64,000 nucleotides of DNA from assembly GCA_019931105.1 (NCBI GenBank), contig JAIOUW010000002.1, positions 496,001 through 560,000 of the forward strand, written 5' to 3'. Source of the DNA: Flavobacteriaceae bacterium NBU2977. Its GTDB lineage: Bacteria; Bacteroidota; Bacteroidia; Flavobacteriales; Flavobacteriaceae. Of this stretch, positions 33,258-42,326 are shown one piece after another. The position numbers and the translations under genes were made by a program. The notes under the pieces are model-generated. The model worked only from the letters and a program-made list of their open reading frames with translations. It was not told where the DNA came from and ran no database searches. Within the stretch, counting starts at the first letter, position 1. Every line of letters begins with the position of its first letter.

Positions 33258-33584
33258 ATGTTCGGAGATATGATGGGAATGATGGGGAAACTCAAGGAAA
33301 CCCAAAGAAAGGTCGAGGAAACCAAAAATAGATTGGATACGGTATACTTGAGGGAGAGTACTTCAGATGAACTGTTGGAGGTCACGATTTCCGCGAACCG
33401 GGTCGTCAAGGAAATCAAGATAGATGATTCTTTGTTGGATGACAAAGAACAATTGGAAGACTATTTGGTACTGACACTCAATAAGGCCATCAAGAAGGCC
33501 ACCGAGGTCAATGAGGCAGAGCTTGCAGCCGTCGCCAAAGAAGGGATGCCCAACATACCGGGTATGGATTCTTTGTTCAAATAG
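33258..33584 (+). CDS. YbaB/EbfC family nucleoid-associated protein
   Basis: The 108-residue product begins [19 protein letters not shown], the Met/Gly-rich start of this family. It contains [21 protein letters not shown]-type strands (from [15 protein letters not shown]) and a C-terminal helical segment. EbfC proteins are dimers that bind DNA; in many bacteria the gene accompanies dnaX and recR, which are not here. A TAATTTTG -7-like box at 33225-33232 lies 25 nt upstream. The YegP-like gene follows 34 nt downstream on the same strand. Confidence 0.92.
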   Translation: MFGDMMGMMGKLKETQRKVEETKNRLDTVYLRESTSDELLEVTISANRVVKEIKIDDSLLDDKEQLEDYLVLTLNKAIKKATEVNEAELAAVAKEGMPNIPGMDSLFK

Positions 33585-33618
33585 ACTATCTTTAAGGATA
33601 CAACCGTTATACCACTGC

Positions 33619-33933
33619 ATGATCGAGATAAAAAAATATAAACGTAACGGATACACTTTTAGCCTAAAGGCCGAAGACGGGGCCAATTTGCTGAGCAGCG
33701 TGCCGTTTTCCAGTCATGAAGAGGTAAAAAAGACCGTCGAACAATTACAAGCAGTACAAAATACCCAACATGTTTTTGAAAGGAAAACCAATCACGAAGG
33801 AAAATTTCTTTTCAGTGTCAAAGGTCTCGATGGAAGGTTGATCGGAAAAAGTGAGCTTTATACTTCTGAAGCAGGTATGGAAAACGGAATCAAAAACGTT
33901 AGAAACCGAATTGCCTCCCTAACAACTCTATAG
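33619..33933 (+). CDS. DUF1508 (YegP-like) protein with two repeats
   Basis: The 104-residue product starts at ATG 33619 (MIEIKKYKRNGYTFSL). It holds two tandem DUF1508 units: NGYTFSLKAEDGANLLSS with EEVKKTVEQLQA, and GKFLFSVKGLDGRLIGKS with GMENGIKNVRNR. Each unit is a beta-beta-beta-alpha module. A longer frame from 33511 would overlap EbfC and lacks a family-like N-terminus, so I reject it. The function of the family is not established. The stop is 3 nt from the stop of the convergent threonine aldolase gene. Confidence 0.88.
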   Translation: MIEIKKYKRNGYTFSLKAEDGANLLSSVPFSSHEEVKKTVEQLQAVQNTQHVFERKTNHEGKFLFSVKGLDGRLIGKSELYTSEAGMENGIKNVRNRIASLTTL

Positions 33934-33936
33934 AAA

Positions 33937-34971
33937 TTATATTGAGCCGAGAATATCAAGAAAAGCTTGGTGCTTGGTATCCGTATAGTCCAAATGTGTT
34001 ACGATCCTCAATTTTCCCTGTCCCATTCCAATCAACCGAACACCTTTTTCATTCAATTTTTGAACGAACCCATCAGAATCGTAAAGGCTTTCATCGATTT
34101 CGAAAATTATGATATTCGTCTCTATGGGTTCTACTTTTTTAATGAAGGGCAACTTTTTTAGCAAATCACCTATTTCGATGGCTTTCTTATGGTCTTCGGC
34201 CAATCTTTCAATATGATTGTCAAGGGCATAACTGCCAGCTGCAGCCAAATACCCTGCCTGTCGCATACCGCCACCAAGTATTTTACGTATTCGAAGCGCT
34301 TTATCCATCATTTCCGAGCTACCTGCCAAGACCGAGCCTATGGGGCAGCCCAGTCCCTTGCTCAAACAAACACTAATGGTATCGAATAGCTCACCGTACT
34401 GTTTTGGGGTTTCATGTTTTGCGACGAGTGCGTTCCACAAGCGGGCCCCGTCCAAGTGATATCCTAAACTATGTTTCTCGCAAACCGCCTTAATGCGTTT
34501 TAGTTCCTCGAAGTCCCAACAGGCTCCCCCACCTTTGTTCGTTGTATTTTCGATGCAAACCAATGATGTAAAAGGACTGTGGTAAAAATCCGGAGGATTG
34601 ATGGCCGCTTCGACCTGTTCAGCGGTCATCATGCCCCGATGGCCATCGATCAACCTACAGGATACCCCACTATTGAAACTGGCCCCTCCCCCTTCATAAT
34701 TATAGACATGGGCATATTTGTCACAGATCAATTGATCCCCAGGATTGGTATGAAATTTAATCGCCGTCTGGTTCGCCATACTTCCCGAGGGGAAGAACAA
34801 AGCGGCCTCCTTACCGAACATTTCGGCCACTTTTTGTTCCAGCGCATTGACCGATGGATCCTCTTTGAAAACATCATCGCCCACTTCTGCAGACATCATG
34901 GCATTCAACATTGCGGATGTTGGTTTTGTAACCGTGTCGCTAATAAGGTTTATATCCATTTCAAGTTTCAT
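33937..34971 (-). CDS. ltaE: Low-specificity L-threonine aldolase
   Basis: The 344-residue product is a fold-type I PLP enzyme that splits threonine or allo-threonine to glycine and acetaldehyde. The N-terminus has NLISDTVTKPTSAMLNAMMSAEVGDDVF with EDPSVNALE, all typical of LtaE. HLDGARLWNA gives the PLP Asp/Arg region, and the Schiff-base Lys is in SVCLSKGLGCPIGS near residue 205. Start MKLEMDINL at 34971; a second ATG four codons later is equally plausible. It follows the metalloprotease and its own leader is short (62 nt between genes). Confidence 0.93.
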   Translation of the reverse strand: MKLEMDINLISDTVTKPTSAMLNAMMSAEVGDDVFKEDPSVNALEQKVAEMFGKEAALFFPSGSMANQTAIKFHTNPGDQLICDKYAHVYNYEGGGASFNSGVSCRLIDGHRGMMTAEQVEAAINPPDFYHSPFTSLVCIENTTNKGGGACWDFEELKRIKAVCEKHSLGYHLDGARLWNALVAKHETPKQYGELFDTISVCLSKGLGCPIGSVLAGSSEMMDKALRIRKILGGGMRQAGYLAAAGSYALDNHIERLAEDHKKAIEIGDLLKKLPFIKKVEPIETNIIIFEIDESLYDSDGFVQKLNEKGVRLIGMGQGKLRIVTHLDYTDTKHQAFLDILGSI

Positions 34972-35033
34972 ATTCAGGCATGCGGTGCAAGTTTAAGCTC
35001 AAATCATCAGGTTTATGATATTAAACGGCAAAC

Positions 35034-37436
35034 TTAATGAAAACAATCCATGCCAATCGGCGAACCATCCGGAATCTTAGGTGCGGGCACGACTTTGAAC
35101 TGCTCCGGATGCTTGTAAAAATCATCGATACGCCGCATTATTTCCATTTTATAATCATTCGATAGGGCATCGCCAAGGTTTTTTGTCACCAAACCCCTTA
35201 ATTTGGCATTGGCGATCGCATTGACCTGAGGATGCACGTCTTCGCTACGGGCCAAATTCATCAAATGGTAGACAACCCTGAAATCAATGCTACGCTGTAC
35301 CTCTTCTATATAATCATTCTTGTGCTGTTTCCCTAAAGTGTTTTTGATAACGGTTTCGAGTACTTCGCCCAGGCCTATGTTTTTAGCATCCAGACTTTTT
35401 TGCTGTACCAACCGTGACGCCCTTTCAGGGTGCAATAGTAGACCCAAAGTCATATCGGCCACCGTTTCCGCCGCGGAAAGCGCATCGAAGGAAACACCTG
35501 TCTTACCCTTTAAGGACTCCCGCGTTTTTCGATACCCAAAGGCACGGGGCGGGAACAGGGACAGTTTTTCATGTGGGATTGCAATTTCGGCAGCATCCAA
35601 AGTCTTTAAAATGCTTTGCAGGGCTTTCTGCTGCATAGCCTTGTCAACAATCTCAACAGTTGTTTGGCCGTCGCCTTTTACGGCATAATTGTATTCCATA
35701 CCACCAACCACCTTGGCAACGGCCTCGGTCTGATACCGATGTAGGAGGTACAGCGGCACAAAGACATCCTCTAAAACGGTATTGGGTTCCCCGGTGCGGA
35801 TATTGTCGATAGAAAAATTATCGATTGCCGTTCGGCGCACTTTTAGAAGCGCATCGAGCTCCTCGCTTACGCTTTTACCGTTATCCCATAAATGTGCTAG
35901 AACGTGTGAGCTACCCTGTGGCCGTGCATCTTGATCCGTAATGTAACGCAACCCGTCATCTTGTGCTTTCTTTAAGATTGCGTCCAATACTTCCTTTTCA
36001 TTTTGACCTTTCGGAATCCCGGAATACGAATAGGCAACCATAACCTTGTCCCAGTCCCCAATTCCTGTGGCATAGGCATTCGTGAAATCGATTTCATCGT
36101 TTTTGACCGAAAACTGTGGGTGCGGATAATCCATCACAGATGCCCTATTATTCGTGCTGGCCGCATAATTATGTGCAAACCCCAAGGTATGTCCTATTTC
36201 ATGTGCCGATAGTTGCCGAATTCGCGCCAAGGCCAAGTCGAGCATGGGTTGATAATTATCGTCGCGTTCGGCAAAAGGTTTGTTCATCAGGGCTTGGGCG
36301 ATCAAAAAGTCTTGTCGAATGCGAAGACTGCCCAGACTGACATGCCCCTTTATGATTTCGCCCGTGCGTGGGTCGGTTATGCTACTGCCATAGCTCCATC
36401 CGCGTGTAGAACGGTGGACCCATTGAATTACATTATACCGTACATCTAAAGGGTCGGCATCGGCAGGAAGCATTTTCAATTGAAAGGCGTTCTTGTACCC
36501 TGCGGCCTCGAAGGCTTGGTTCCACCAACGACCCCCATCCAAAAGTGCCGACCGAACAGGCTCGGGAGTACCATTGTCCAAATAATAAACGATAGGTTCT
36601 ACCGCTTCACTTTGCGTCGCGGAAGGGTCTTTTTTCTTCAATCGGTGTCTCGTGATGAACCGTTTCAAGATAGGTTCTTGAACGGGAGTCGAATAATCAT
36701 AGTATGAAAACGGATACGATCCGCTTCTTGTATCGAACTCCCTCATTTCGTAACCGTTATCGGGCAACTCGATAAAGGAATGGTGTTGCGCGACCGTAAC
36801 CAGACCGGGGTTAGGAGTTACCGAACGAATGTATCCGCCTTTGGGCTCCCCTTTGAATGTCAAGGCCACATTGAATTCCACATTTTTGGGGAACGCTTTG
36901 GTACGTTCCAAATCAATTGCGCTTTTCTCCTTATCCAAGCTGTAGGTACCTTGATCGGCTTGCTTCAATCTTCCTATGACCCCATGGGCATCCTGCATCA
37001 GGAAATCGGTAATATCGATAACATATTTTCCATCTTTTTCTTCCTCTATCTTGAATCCTCCCAAAATAGACTTGGCAAAAGCTTGTTCAACAGATTTTCT
37101 TTCCAGATCATTGTCGGTCAAAGCCCTAAAAGTCATATTCGGCTGCACCAAAAGAAGTTTTCCACCCGCCTTTTTAAAGAAAACAACTTGTTCGTTTCCA
37201 AGTTGGCCCCTATCTAAACCGATGTCATTGCTACCGATACCACTACTTAAAGAATAGACATACAAGAACTCTTTGTTCAAATCTTCGACTTCGAGATAGA
37301 CCTTATCGTTTTTATCGTCGTACAGAAAATTAAAAAGTCCGTTAAACCGCTGAAAATCCTTGCTTTTTTCGGCATACTGCGAAGTTGCGAACTGTAGTGA
37401 TAAAAGGGCGGTTACGAATAGTATCTTTTTGTTCAT
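35034..37436 (-). CDS. Secreted zinc-dependent metalloprotease (DUF5117/DUF5118 type)
   Basis: The 800-residue product has a signal peptide (MNKKILFVTALLSLQFATSQ). A DUF5118-like start (KDFQRFNGLFNFLYDDKNDKVYLEVEDL) and a DUF5117 region follow. A metzincin-like catalytic site HEIGHTLGFAHN near residue 417 is followed by SVMDYP, the usual Met-turn. Proteins of this family are large secreted zinc peptidases of Bacteroidota and other groups; the substrate is unknown. It has a 150-nt upstream leader region next to prfB on the other strand. Confidence 0.92.
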   Translation of the reverse strand: MNKKILFVTALLSLQFATSQYAEKSKDFQRFNGLFNFLYDDKNDKVYLEVEDLNKEFLYVYSLSSGIGSNDIGLDRGQLGNEQVVFFKKAGGKLLLVQPNMTFRALTDNDLERKSVEQAFAKSILGGFKIEEEKDGKYVIDITDFLMQDAHGVIGRLKQADQGTYSLDKEKSAIDLERTKAFPKNVEFNVALTFKGEPKGGYIRSVTPNPGLVTVAQHHSFIELPDNGYEMREFDTRSGSYPFSYYDYSTPVQEPILKRFITRHRLKKKDPSATQSEAVEPIVYYLDNGTPEPVRSALLDGGRWWNQAFEAAGYKNAFQLKMLPADADPLDVRYNVIQWVHRSTRGWSYGSSITDPRTGEIIKGHVSLGSLRIRQDFLIAQALMNKPFAERDDNYQPMLDLALARIRQLSAHEIGHTLGFAHNYAASTNNRASVMDYPHPQFSVKNDEIDFTNAYATGIGDWDKVMVAYSYSGIPKGQNEKEVLDAILKKAQDDGLRYITDQDARPQGSSHVLAHLWDNGKSVSEELDALLKVRRTAIDNFSIDNIRTGEPNTVLEDVFVPLYLLHRYQTEAVAKVVGGMEYNYAVKGDGQTTVEIVDKAMQQKALQSILKTLDAAEIAIPHEKLSLFPPRAFGYRKTRESLKGKTGVSFDALSAAETVADMTLGLLLHPERASRLVQQKSLDAKNIGLGEVLETVIKNTLGKQHKNDYIEEVQRSIDFRVVYHLMNLARSEDVHPQVNAIANAKLRGLVTKNLGDALSNDYKMEIMRRIDDFYKHPEQFKVVPAPKIPDGSPIGMDCFH

Positions 37437-37621
37437 CAGAATTGGTTTTGCCGTTAAATTTAGATAAAAAGGATCAAAAATTACGAAGGTCTTTCTATAA
37501 CATATTTAGGGCCATCTCTTTGTCCATCTCGAAAAAAAAACGCCTCTACATGATAAAATCTATAATCAACCCTAGCTTTTTTAATTGGAAAGAATGGTAT
37601 TTTTGTCGAAAATTTCACTGA

Positions 37622-38720
37622 ATGACAATTACGACGGACCTTTATAAAAGTCTTCATGATCGCCTTGGTGCGTTAAGGAGGTATCTTTGACGTCGATGCG
37701 AAACTCATCGAAATAGAAAACGAGCAGGAAAAAACCCTGGCTCCTGACTTTTGGGACAATCCGCAAGAGGCCCAGGCGCACATGAAGTTCATCCAATCCA
37801 AAAAACAGTGGGTAGATGATTTCAATGCGGCCAAGACCTTGGTCGGAGATCTTGAAGTATGGCTTGAATTTCAACAAGAAGGCGATGTTGGGGAAGATGA
37901 GGTGATAGCCCATTACCAAAAGACCTTGAACCAGATCGAGAAATTGGAGTTCAAGAACATGCTCTCTGAAGAAGGCGACGAACTCCCCGCTGTGCTCCAG
38001 ATTACCGCAGGTGCGGGAGGCACCGAAAGTTGCGATTGGGCCTCCATGTTGATGCGCATGTACATCATGTGGAGCGAGAAGAACGGGTATAAGGTAAAAG
38101 AACTGAACTATCAAGAAGGCGACGTGGCGGGTATCAAGACCGTGACCCTTGAAATCGATGGCGAATTTGCATTCGGGTGGTTAAAAGGTGAAAATGGCGT
38201 ACATCGTTTGGTACGCATATCGCCTTTTGATAGCAATGCCAAGCGGCATACCTCTTTTGCCTCGGTATATGTATATCCCTTGGTCGACGATAGTATCGAA
38301 ATCGATGTCAATCCTGCCGATATTACAATAAACACTGCCCGATCTAGTGGTGCCGGGGGGCAGAACGTGAACAAGGTCGAGACCAAAGTACAACTCGTAC
38401 ACCACCCCACGGGAATTCAGATATCGTGCTCTGATTCCCGCAGCCAACATGACAACAGGGCAACGGCCATGAAGATGTTAAAATCGCAATTGTATGAAAT
38501 CGAATTGCGAAAAAAAATGGAAGCCCGAGAAGAAATCGAGTCCTCGAAGAAAAAAATCGAATGGGGTTCGCAAATTCGAAATTACACCATGCAGCCTTAC
38601 AAACTCGTAAAAGATGTTCGTACCGGTGAGGAAACCGGAAATGTCGATGCGGTCATGGATGGTGAAATCGACGCCTTTTTAAAAGCCTATCTTATGATGA
38701 TGGGACAAAAAGAAGAATAA
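37622..38720 (+). CDS. prfB: Peptide chain release factor 2, programmed +1 frameshift
   Basis: RF2 ends translation at UGA and UAA. The gene is read as 37622-37687 joined to 37689-38720: 22 codons, then a +1 slip over CTT TGA C, then the main frame, giving 365 residues, the usual RF2 length. The second frame begins [11 protein letters not shown]. It contains the stop-recognition SPF motif ([12 protein letters not shown]) and the catalytic GGQ loop ([13 protein letters not shown]). Starting at the first ATG of the main frame (37782) would drop about 53 residues. A TATTTTTG -7-like box is at 37598-37605, only 16 nt before the ATG. RF2 level is presumably autoregulated at the UGA. Confidence 0.96.
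37676..37691 (+). promoter_or_regulatory. prfB programmed frameshift site
   Basis: AGGAGG (37676-37681), then TAT CTT TGA C. The Shine-Dalgarno-like element is three bases before the slippery CTT and the stop is followed by C, the same layout as in E. coli prfB. The peptidyl-tRNA slips from CTT to TTT and GAC is read next. Confidence 0.95.
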
Positions 38721-38731
38721 AACGGCTTGAA

Positions 38732-38780
38732 GTCGGGTGCGCGATGCTCGATGGAAGTCATGGCGCACCCGACATCGCGC
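38732..38780. repeat. GC-rich inverted repeats with two exclusive stems
   Basis: GTCGGGTGCGC (38732-38742) and GCGCACCCGAC (38763-38773) form an 11-bp perfect stem. GCGCGATG (38739-38746) and CATCGCGC (38773-38780) form an overlapping 8-bp stem, so the two cannot form together fully. The element is far more GC-rich than its flanks and has no T-run. It lies between prfB and the ArsC-like gene (ATG at 38796). Confidence 0.65.
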
Positions 38781-38795
38781 ATCAAACTACATTAC

Positions 38796-39137
38796 ATGAT
38801 CAAAATATACCACAATCCCAGATGCACCAAGTCTAGAGAAGGACTTGCGATTCTTGAAAGTTCTGGAAAGGACTTTGAAATAGTGAAATATCTGGAAGAT
38901 ATTCCCACTAAAAAAGAATTAAAGGAAATCGTCAAATTGCTTGGCATCAGACCAGAACAATTGATTCGCAAGAACGAGGCCGTTTGGAAGGAAAATTACA
39001 AAGGCAAAACCTTAACCGATGAAGAACTTTTGGAGGCCATGGTTGCACATCCGAAACTAATCGAACGTCCTATTGTCATAAATGGGGGAAAGGCCGCGAT
39101 CGGTAGGCCGCCTGAAAAAATTGAAACCATTATATAG
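38796..39137 (+). CDS. ArsC family (glutaredoxin-type) reductase
   Basis: The 113-residue product starts MIKIYHNPRCTKSREGL; Cys10 corresponds to the catalytic Cys of R773-type ArsC. Further family signs are LIRKNEAVWKE in the middle and ERPIVINGGKAAIGRPPE near the end, with the Arg residues that hold the oxyanion. True arsenate reductases of this class need glutaredoxin. With no ars genes near, arsenate may not be the substrate; members with unknown thiol-related roles exist. A longer frame from 38727 passes through the inverted repeats and is rejected. Confidence 0.9.
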   Translation: MIKIYHNPRCTKSREGLAILESSGKDFEIVKYLEDIPTKKELKEIVKLLGIRPEQLIRKNEAVWKENYKGKTLTDEELLEAMVAHPKLIERPIVINGGKAAIGRPPEKIETII

Positions 39138-39227
39138 AAAAAACAAGGGTTATGGTCATTTAACAAAGATTTAACCAAAATGGCTTAAACCATCTTCTAA
39201 TTTAGTAGTCATTAAAACCAAGACATT

Positions 39228-39749
39228 ATGAAAATCAACGTTACGCACATAATTGCCTTTTTTGCAATTCTATTGTTAAGTGCTGAAATACAGGCCCAAT
39301 ACGGATATGGTAGAGGTTATGGGGGGCGAGGGTACGGATACGGGAGTGGATACGGTTACGGATATGGCAGACAAAGAAGTGCCATACCCCAGGTGCAGGA
39401 AAACCAAAAAGAGCCTGAGCCGATGACGGCCGATCAGATTGTCGATGCCGAAATGCCCGGTATTGCAGAGACCTTGGAATTGAACGATTTCGAAACAGCA
39501 GTATTAAGCAGTATTCTAAAAAAATATGTGCAGCAGCGTATCGAGATGCAAATCTTGAAATTGGATGCCGATCAGATGCGAGCGGGCATGGAAAAGATAA
39601 CCAAGCTTCAAGATGAAGAACTTAAGGCAGGACTACCCCTCGAAAAATACGAGGCCTTCGTAGAAATGCAGAAAAACGGACTTCAAAAGGCGAAGAAAGA
39701 AAAGAAAAAAGAAAAAAAACGAAAGCAAAAAAAGAAATCTAAAGACTGA
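39228..39749 (+). CDS. Secreted Gly/Tyr-rich protein with Lys-rich C-terminus
   Basis: The 173-residue product has a signal peptide (VTHIIAFFAILLLSAEIQAQ). A compact repeat region of Gly, Tyr and Arg follows (YGRGYGGRGYGYGSGYGYG, residues 27-46), then a helical region (MTADQIVDAEMPGIAETLEL ... AVLSSILKKYV) and a lysine-only type tail (KKEKKKEKKRKQKKKSKD). The helical part loosely recalls small periplasmic Spy-like helical proteins. It ends 2 nt before the TonB-type receptor gene starts, so the two are one operon and may work together at the outer membrane. No function is known. Confidence 0.8.
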   Translation: MKINVTHIIAFFAILLLSAEIQAQYGYGRGYGGRGYGYGSGYGYGYGRQRSAIPQVQENQKEPEPMTADQIVDAEMPGIAETLELNDFETAVLSSILKKYVQQRIEMQILKLDADQMRAGMEKITKLQDEELKAGLPLEKYEAFVEMQKNGLQKAKKEKKKEKKRKQKKKSKD

Positions 39750-39751
39750 AT

Positions 39752-42271
39752 ATGAAGAAACTATTCCCGATTGCACTTTTGGTTCTTATTACATTATCCA
39801 CAAGTGCCCAAAGACCTCAAGGGGGTCGACCAGAACCCATAAAGATTACGGGAACAGTTTTAGACAACGATACAAATCAGCCACTTGAATATGCCACCTT
39901 GGTACTGCAAAATATTCGAAACCCTGATAGAATAACGGGTGGCGTGACCAATGCCGAAGGCAAATTTGAAGTAGAGACCATGCCCGGGCGCTACAATGTG
40001 AGTGTCGAATACATCTCTTTTCAGACCTACAAAGCCGAAAATCAACAATTTACAACATCAACCGATTTAGGTGTAATCAAGCTCAAAGTCGACGTTGAAC
40101 AATTGGAAGCCGTCGAGGTCGTTGGTGAACGCACCACTGTTGAACTCAGGCTGGACAAAAAAGTGTATAATGTCGGTAGCGACCTGACCGTAAAAGGAGG
40201 TTCGGTCACCGATGTTCTTGACAATGTGCCTTCGGTATCGGTAGACGTAGAAGGCAATATAAGTCTTCGTGGCAATGAAAGTGTTCGTATACTTATCAAT
40301 GGTAAGCCCTCTGCCCTATCCGGTCTCAGTCCGGAAGCATTGCAACAGTTACCTGCCGAAGCGATCGAAAAGGTCGAAGTGATAACGAATCCATCCGCCC
40401 GCTATGATGCCGAAGGAACTGCCGGTATTTTGAACATTGTACTCAAACAAAGTAAAACCGCTGGCCTGAATGGTTCGTTCGGCATTAATGTAGGTGATCC
40501 AAAAACTTATGGGGGCAATGTCAGTTTGAATCTGCGCCGCGACAATTTCAACATTTTTACCAATACCTCTTACCGTTATCGAAGCGGACCGGGCAATGCA
40601 TTGTTCGAACAGGAGAATTTTAACCCAGATGGCACTACGGCCAGCTTTCAAAACGAATATCGCGACTATCAGCGTCAAAATGATGGTTTCAATACGAATA
40701 TAGGTTTTGAATACTTTATCGATTCTACAAGTAGTATCACGAACTCCTTTGTCTATAGAAATGGAGGGGGGAACGATGAAACGGATATCGATTTCTTCAA
40801 TTTTGATGCTGTTCGCAATCCGACAATCCAAAGAAATAGGTTCACCAATGAAAGTGATGAGGATGAAGACGTGCAGTATTCCCTCAATTACGTTAAAAAA
40901 TTCGGTGAAGACGACGACCATAAATTGACCGTCGATTATCAATATTCGAGCGGTTCAGAATTGGAGAATTCTATCATCAATGAGGTGATTCTCGGAGAGA
41001 ACATCAACCTTCCCACCGAACAGACCATCAACGATGAAAGCCAAAAAAATCAATTACTCCAATTCGATTATGTCAGGCCTTTCGGCAAGGACAATGAATC
41101 TCAATTCGAATTCGGCTATCGTGGCACTTTCAATAGGTTCAACACTGATTTTGATTTTGGAATACTTGAAAACGGAATTTTGGATAGTGATCCCAATTTT
41201 AGTAACGAACTGAATTACAAAGAATACGTCAACGCCCTTTACACCCAATTGGGAAGCAAATTCGGAAAGTTCAGTGTTTTGGGAGGACTTCGCATGGAAG
41301 CTTCCGATATCGGCGTTGAACTGGTCAATACGAACGAAGTGACCGATAAGGATTATGTAAATTGGTTTCCATCGATATTCTTGGGTTATGAACTTTCTGA
41401 AAAAGAACAATTTAACTTAAGCTACAGCAAGCGCCTGCGAAGACCAAGGTCACGTTTTATAAACCCTTTTCCGTCACGCAGCAGCAATACCAATTTGTTT
41501 CAAGGAAACCCTGATCTTGACCCGACATTTACCGATGCCTACGACCTGGGTTATTTGAAGCGATGGGATAAAATAAGTTTCAACACCTCGGCCTATTTCA
41601 ATCGCTCGACAGGTGTATTTCAATTCATTACGCGAGAACGGGGTGATTTCGTCGAAATAGAAAACCCCGATGACCCCGCAAATCCCGTACTGGTTCCGGT
41701 ACAGGTTCGCAGTCCTATTAACTTGGCCACCGAGAAAAGATATGGAGCCGAATTCACGACTACCTATACACCAAAAAGAAATTGGCGCCTGACCTGGAAT
41801 GTAAACCTTTTTCAAAGAGAACTACGAGGAGATTACACCTATATTAATTTTCGTGACGAGGAGATTACCCAAGTTTTTGATGCCGACAATTTTAGTTGGT
41901 TTTCAAGATTAAGCGCAAAATTACCGCTACCGGGCAAAGTCGATTTTCAGACCAACTTGTTCTATATGGGCCCCCAACAAGATGCCCAATCAAAAAGTAA
42001 GGGCATGTTGTTCACCAATTTGGCATTGAGCAAAGATGTGTTAAAGGACAAGGGATCCATCTCATTGAACGTTCGCGATATTTTCAATAGCGGTAAACGC
42101 AAAAGCGAGACAAGAACAGAAAACGTCTTTACCTATAGTGAATTTCAATGGCGTCAAAGACAAATTACGCTTTCATTTCTTTACCGCTTCAACCAACAGC
42201 AGAACCAGCGGCAACGTAATGGCCAACGAGGAGGGGGAGACGACGATGGAGATCCCGAATTCGAGGGATAA
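39752..42271 (+). CDS. TonB-dependent outer-membrane receptor-type beta-barrel
   Basis: The 839-residue product has a signal peptide (LFPIALLVLITLSTSAQ). A CarboxypepD_reg-like beta-sandwich follows (ITGTVLDNDTNQPLEYATLVL, residues 30-110), then a plug domain (VTDVLDNVPSVSVDVEGNISLRG ... VRILINGKPSAL, residues 120-230). The large barrel is of the OMP_b-brl_3 type with alternating strands to the end. Such proteins import large substrates with TonB energy; the substrate is unknown. No SusD gene adjoins, so this is not a standard polysaccharide-utilisation pair. The small Gly/Tyr-rich protein is co-transcribed upstream. A terminator follows at 42298. Confidence 0.93.
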   Translation: MKKLFPIALLVLITLSTSAQRPQGGRPEPIKITGTVLDNDTNQPLEYATLVLQNIRNPDRITGGVTNAEGKFEVETMPGRYNVSVEYISFQTYKAENQQFTTSTDLGVIKLKVDVEQLEAVEVVGERTTVELRLDKKVYNVGSDLTVKGGSVTDVLDNVPSVSVDVEGNISLRGNESVRILINGKPSALSGLSPEALQQLPAEAIEKVEVITNPSARYDAEGTAGILNIVLKQSKTAGLNGSFGINVGDPKTYGGNVSLNLRRDNFNIFTNTSYRYRSGPGNALFEQENFNPDGTTASFQNEYRDYQRQNDGFNTNIGFEYFIDSTSSITNSFVYRNGGGNDETDIDFFNFDAVRNPTIQRNRFTNESDEDEDVQYSLNYVKKFGEDDDHKLTVDYQYSSGSELENSIINEVILGENINLPTEQTINDESQKNQLLQFDYVRPFGKDNESQFEFGYRGTFNRFNTDFDFGILENGILDSDPNFSNELNYKEYVNALYTQLGSKFGKFSVLGGLRMEASDIGVELVNTNEVTDKDYVNWFPSIFLGYELSEKEQFNLSYSKRLRRPRSRFINPFPSRSSNTNLFQGNPDLDPTFTDAYDLGYLKRWDKISFNTSAYFNRSTGVFQFITRERGDFVEIENPDDPANPVLVPVQVRSPINLATEKRYGAEFTTTYTPKRNWRLTWNVNLFQRELRGDYTYINFRDEEITQVFDADNFSWFSRLSAKLPLPGKVDFQTNLFYMGPQQDAQSKSKGMLFTNLALSKDVLKDKGSISLNVRDIFNSGKRKSETRTENVFTYSEFQWRQRQITLSFLYRFNQQQNQRQRNGQRGGGDDDGDPEFEG

Positions 42272-42297
42272 TTTTATAACAAAGAGGATTAAAAACA

Positions 42298-42324
42298 AAA
42301 AGGAAGCCCTTCGGCTTCCTTTTT
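42298..42324 (+). terminator. Intrinsic terminator after the receptor gene
   Basis: AAAAGGAAGCC (42298-42308), loop CTTC, GGCTTCCTTTT (42313-42323). A runs and T runs on both sides allow use in both directions, including for the small gene ending at 42327. Confidence 0.85.
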
Positions 42325-42326
42325 GT

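Noticed and set aside
33511-33618. N-terminal extension of the DUF1508 protein
   Set aside because: It would overlap the EbfC gene out of frame, and the family N-terminus begins at the ATG at 33619.
37688-37690. In-frame TGA in prfB taken as a disabling mutation
   Set aside because: The surrounding AGGAGG, CTT and following C are the standard RF2 autoregulatory frameshift, and the joined product has the normal 365 residues.
37629-38114. 161-codon minus-strand frame over the start of prfB
   Set aside because: Antisense to the RF2 coding region, including the recoding site; no supporting features.
38727-38795. N-terminal extension of the ArsC-like protein through the inverted repeats
   Set aside because: The ATG at 38796 gives the standard ArsC start with Cys10; the extension is palindromic noncoding DNA.
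39303-39370. Tandem repeat DNA as a CRISPR-like or mobile repeat
   Set aside because: The short GGATACGG-type units encode the Gly/Tyr tract of a secreted protein and have no spacers.
40349-40942. 197-codon minus-strand frame inside the TonB-type receptor gene
   Set aside because: Antisense shadow of a well-supported receptor; no family similarity and Ile-rich shadow-like composition.
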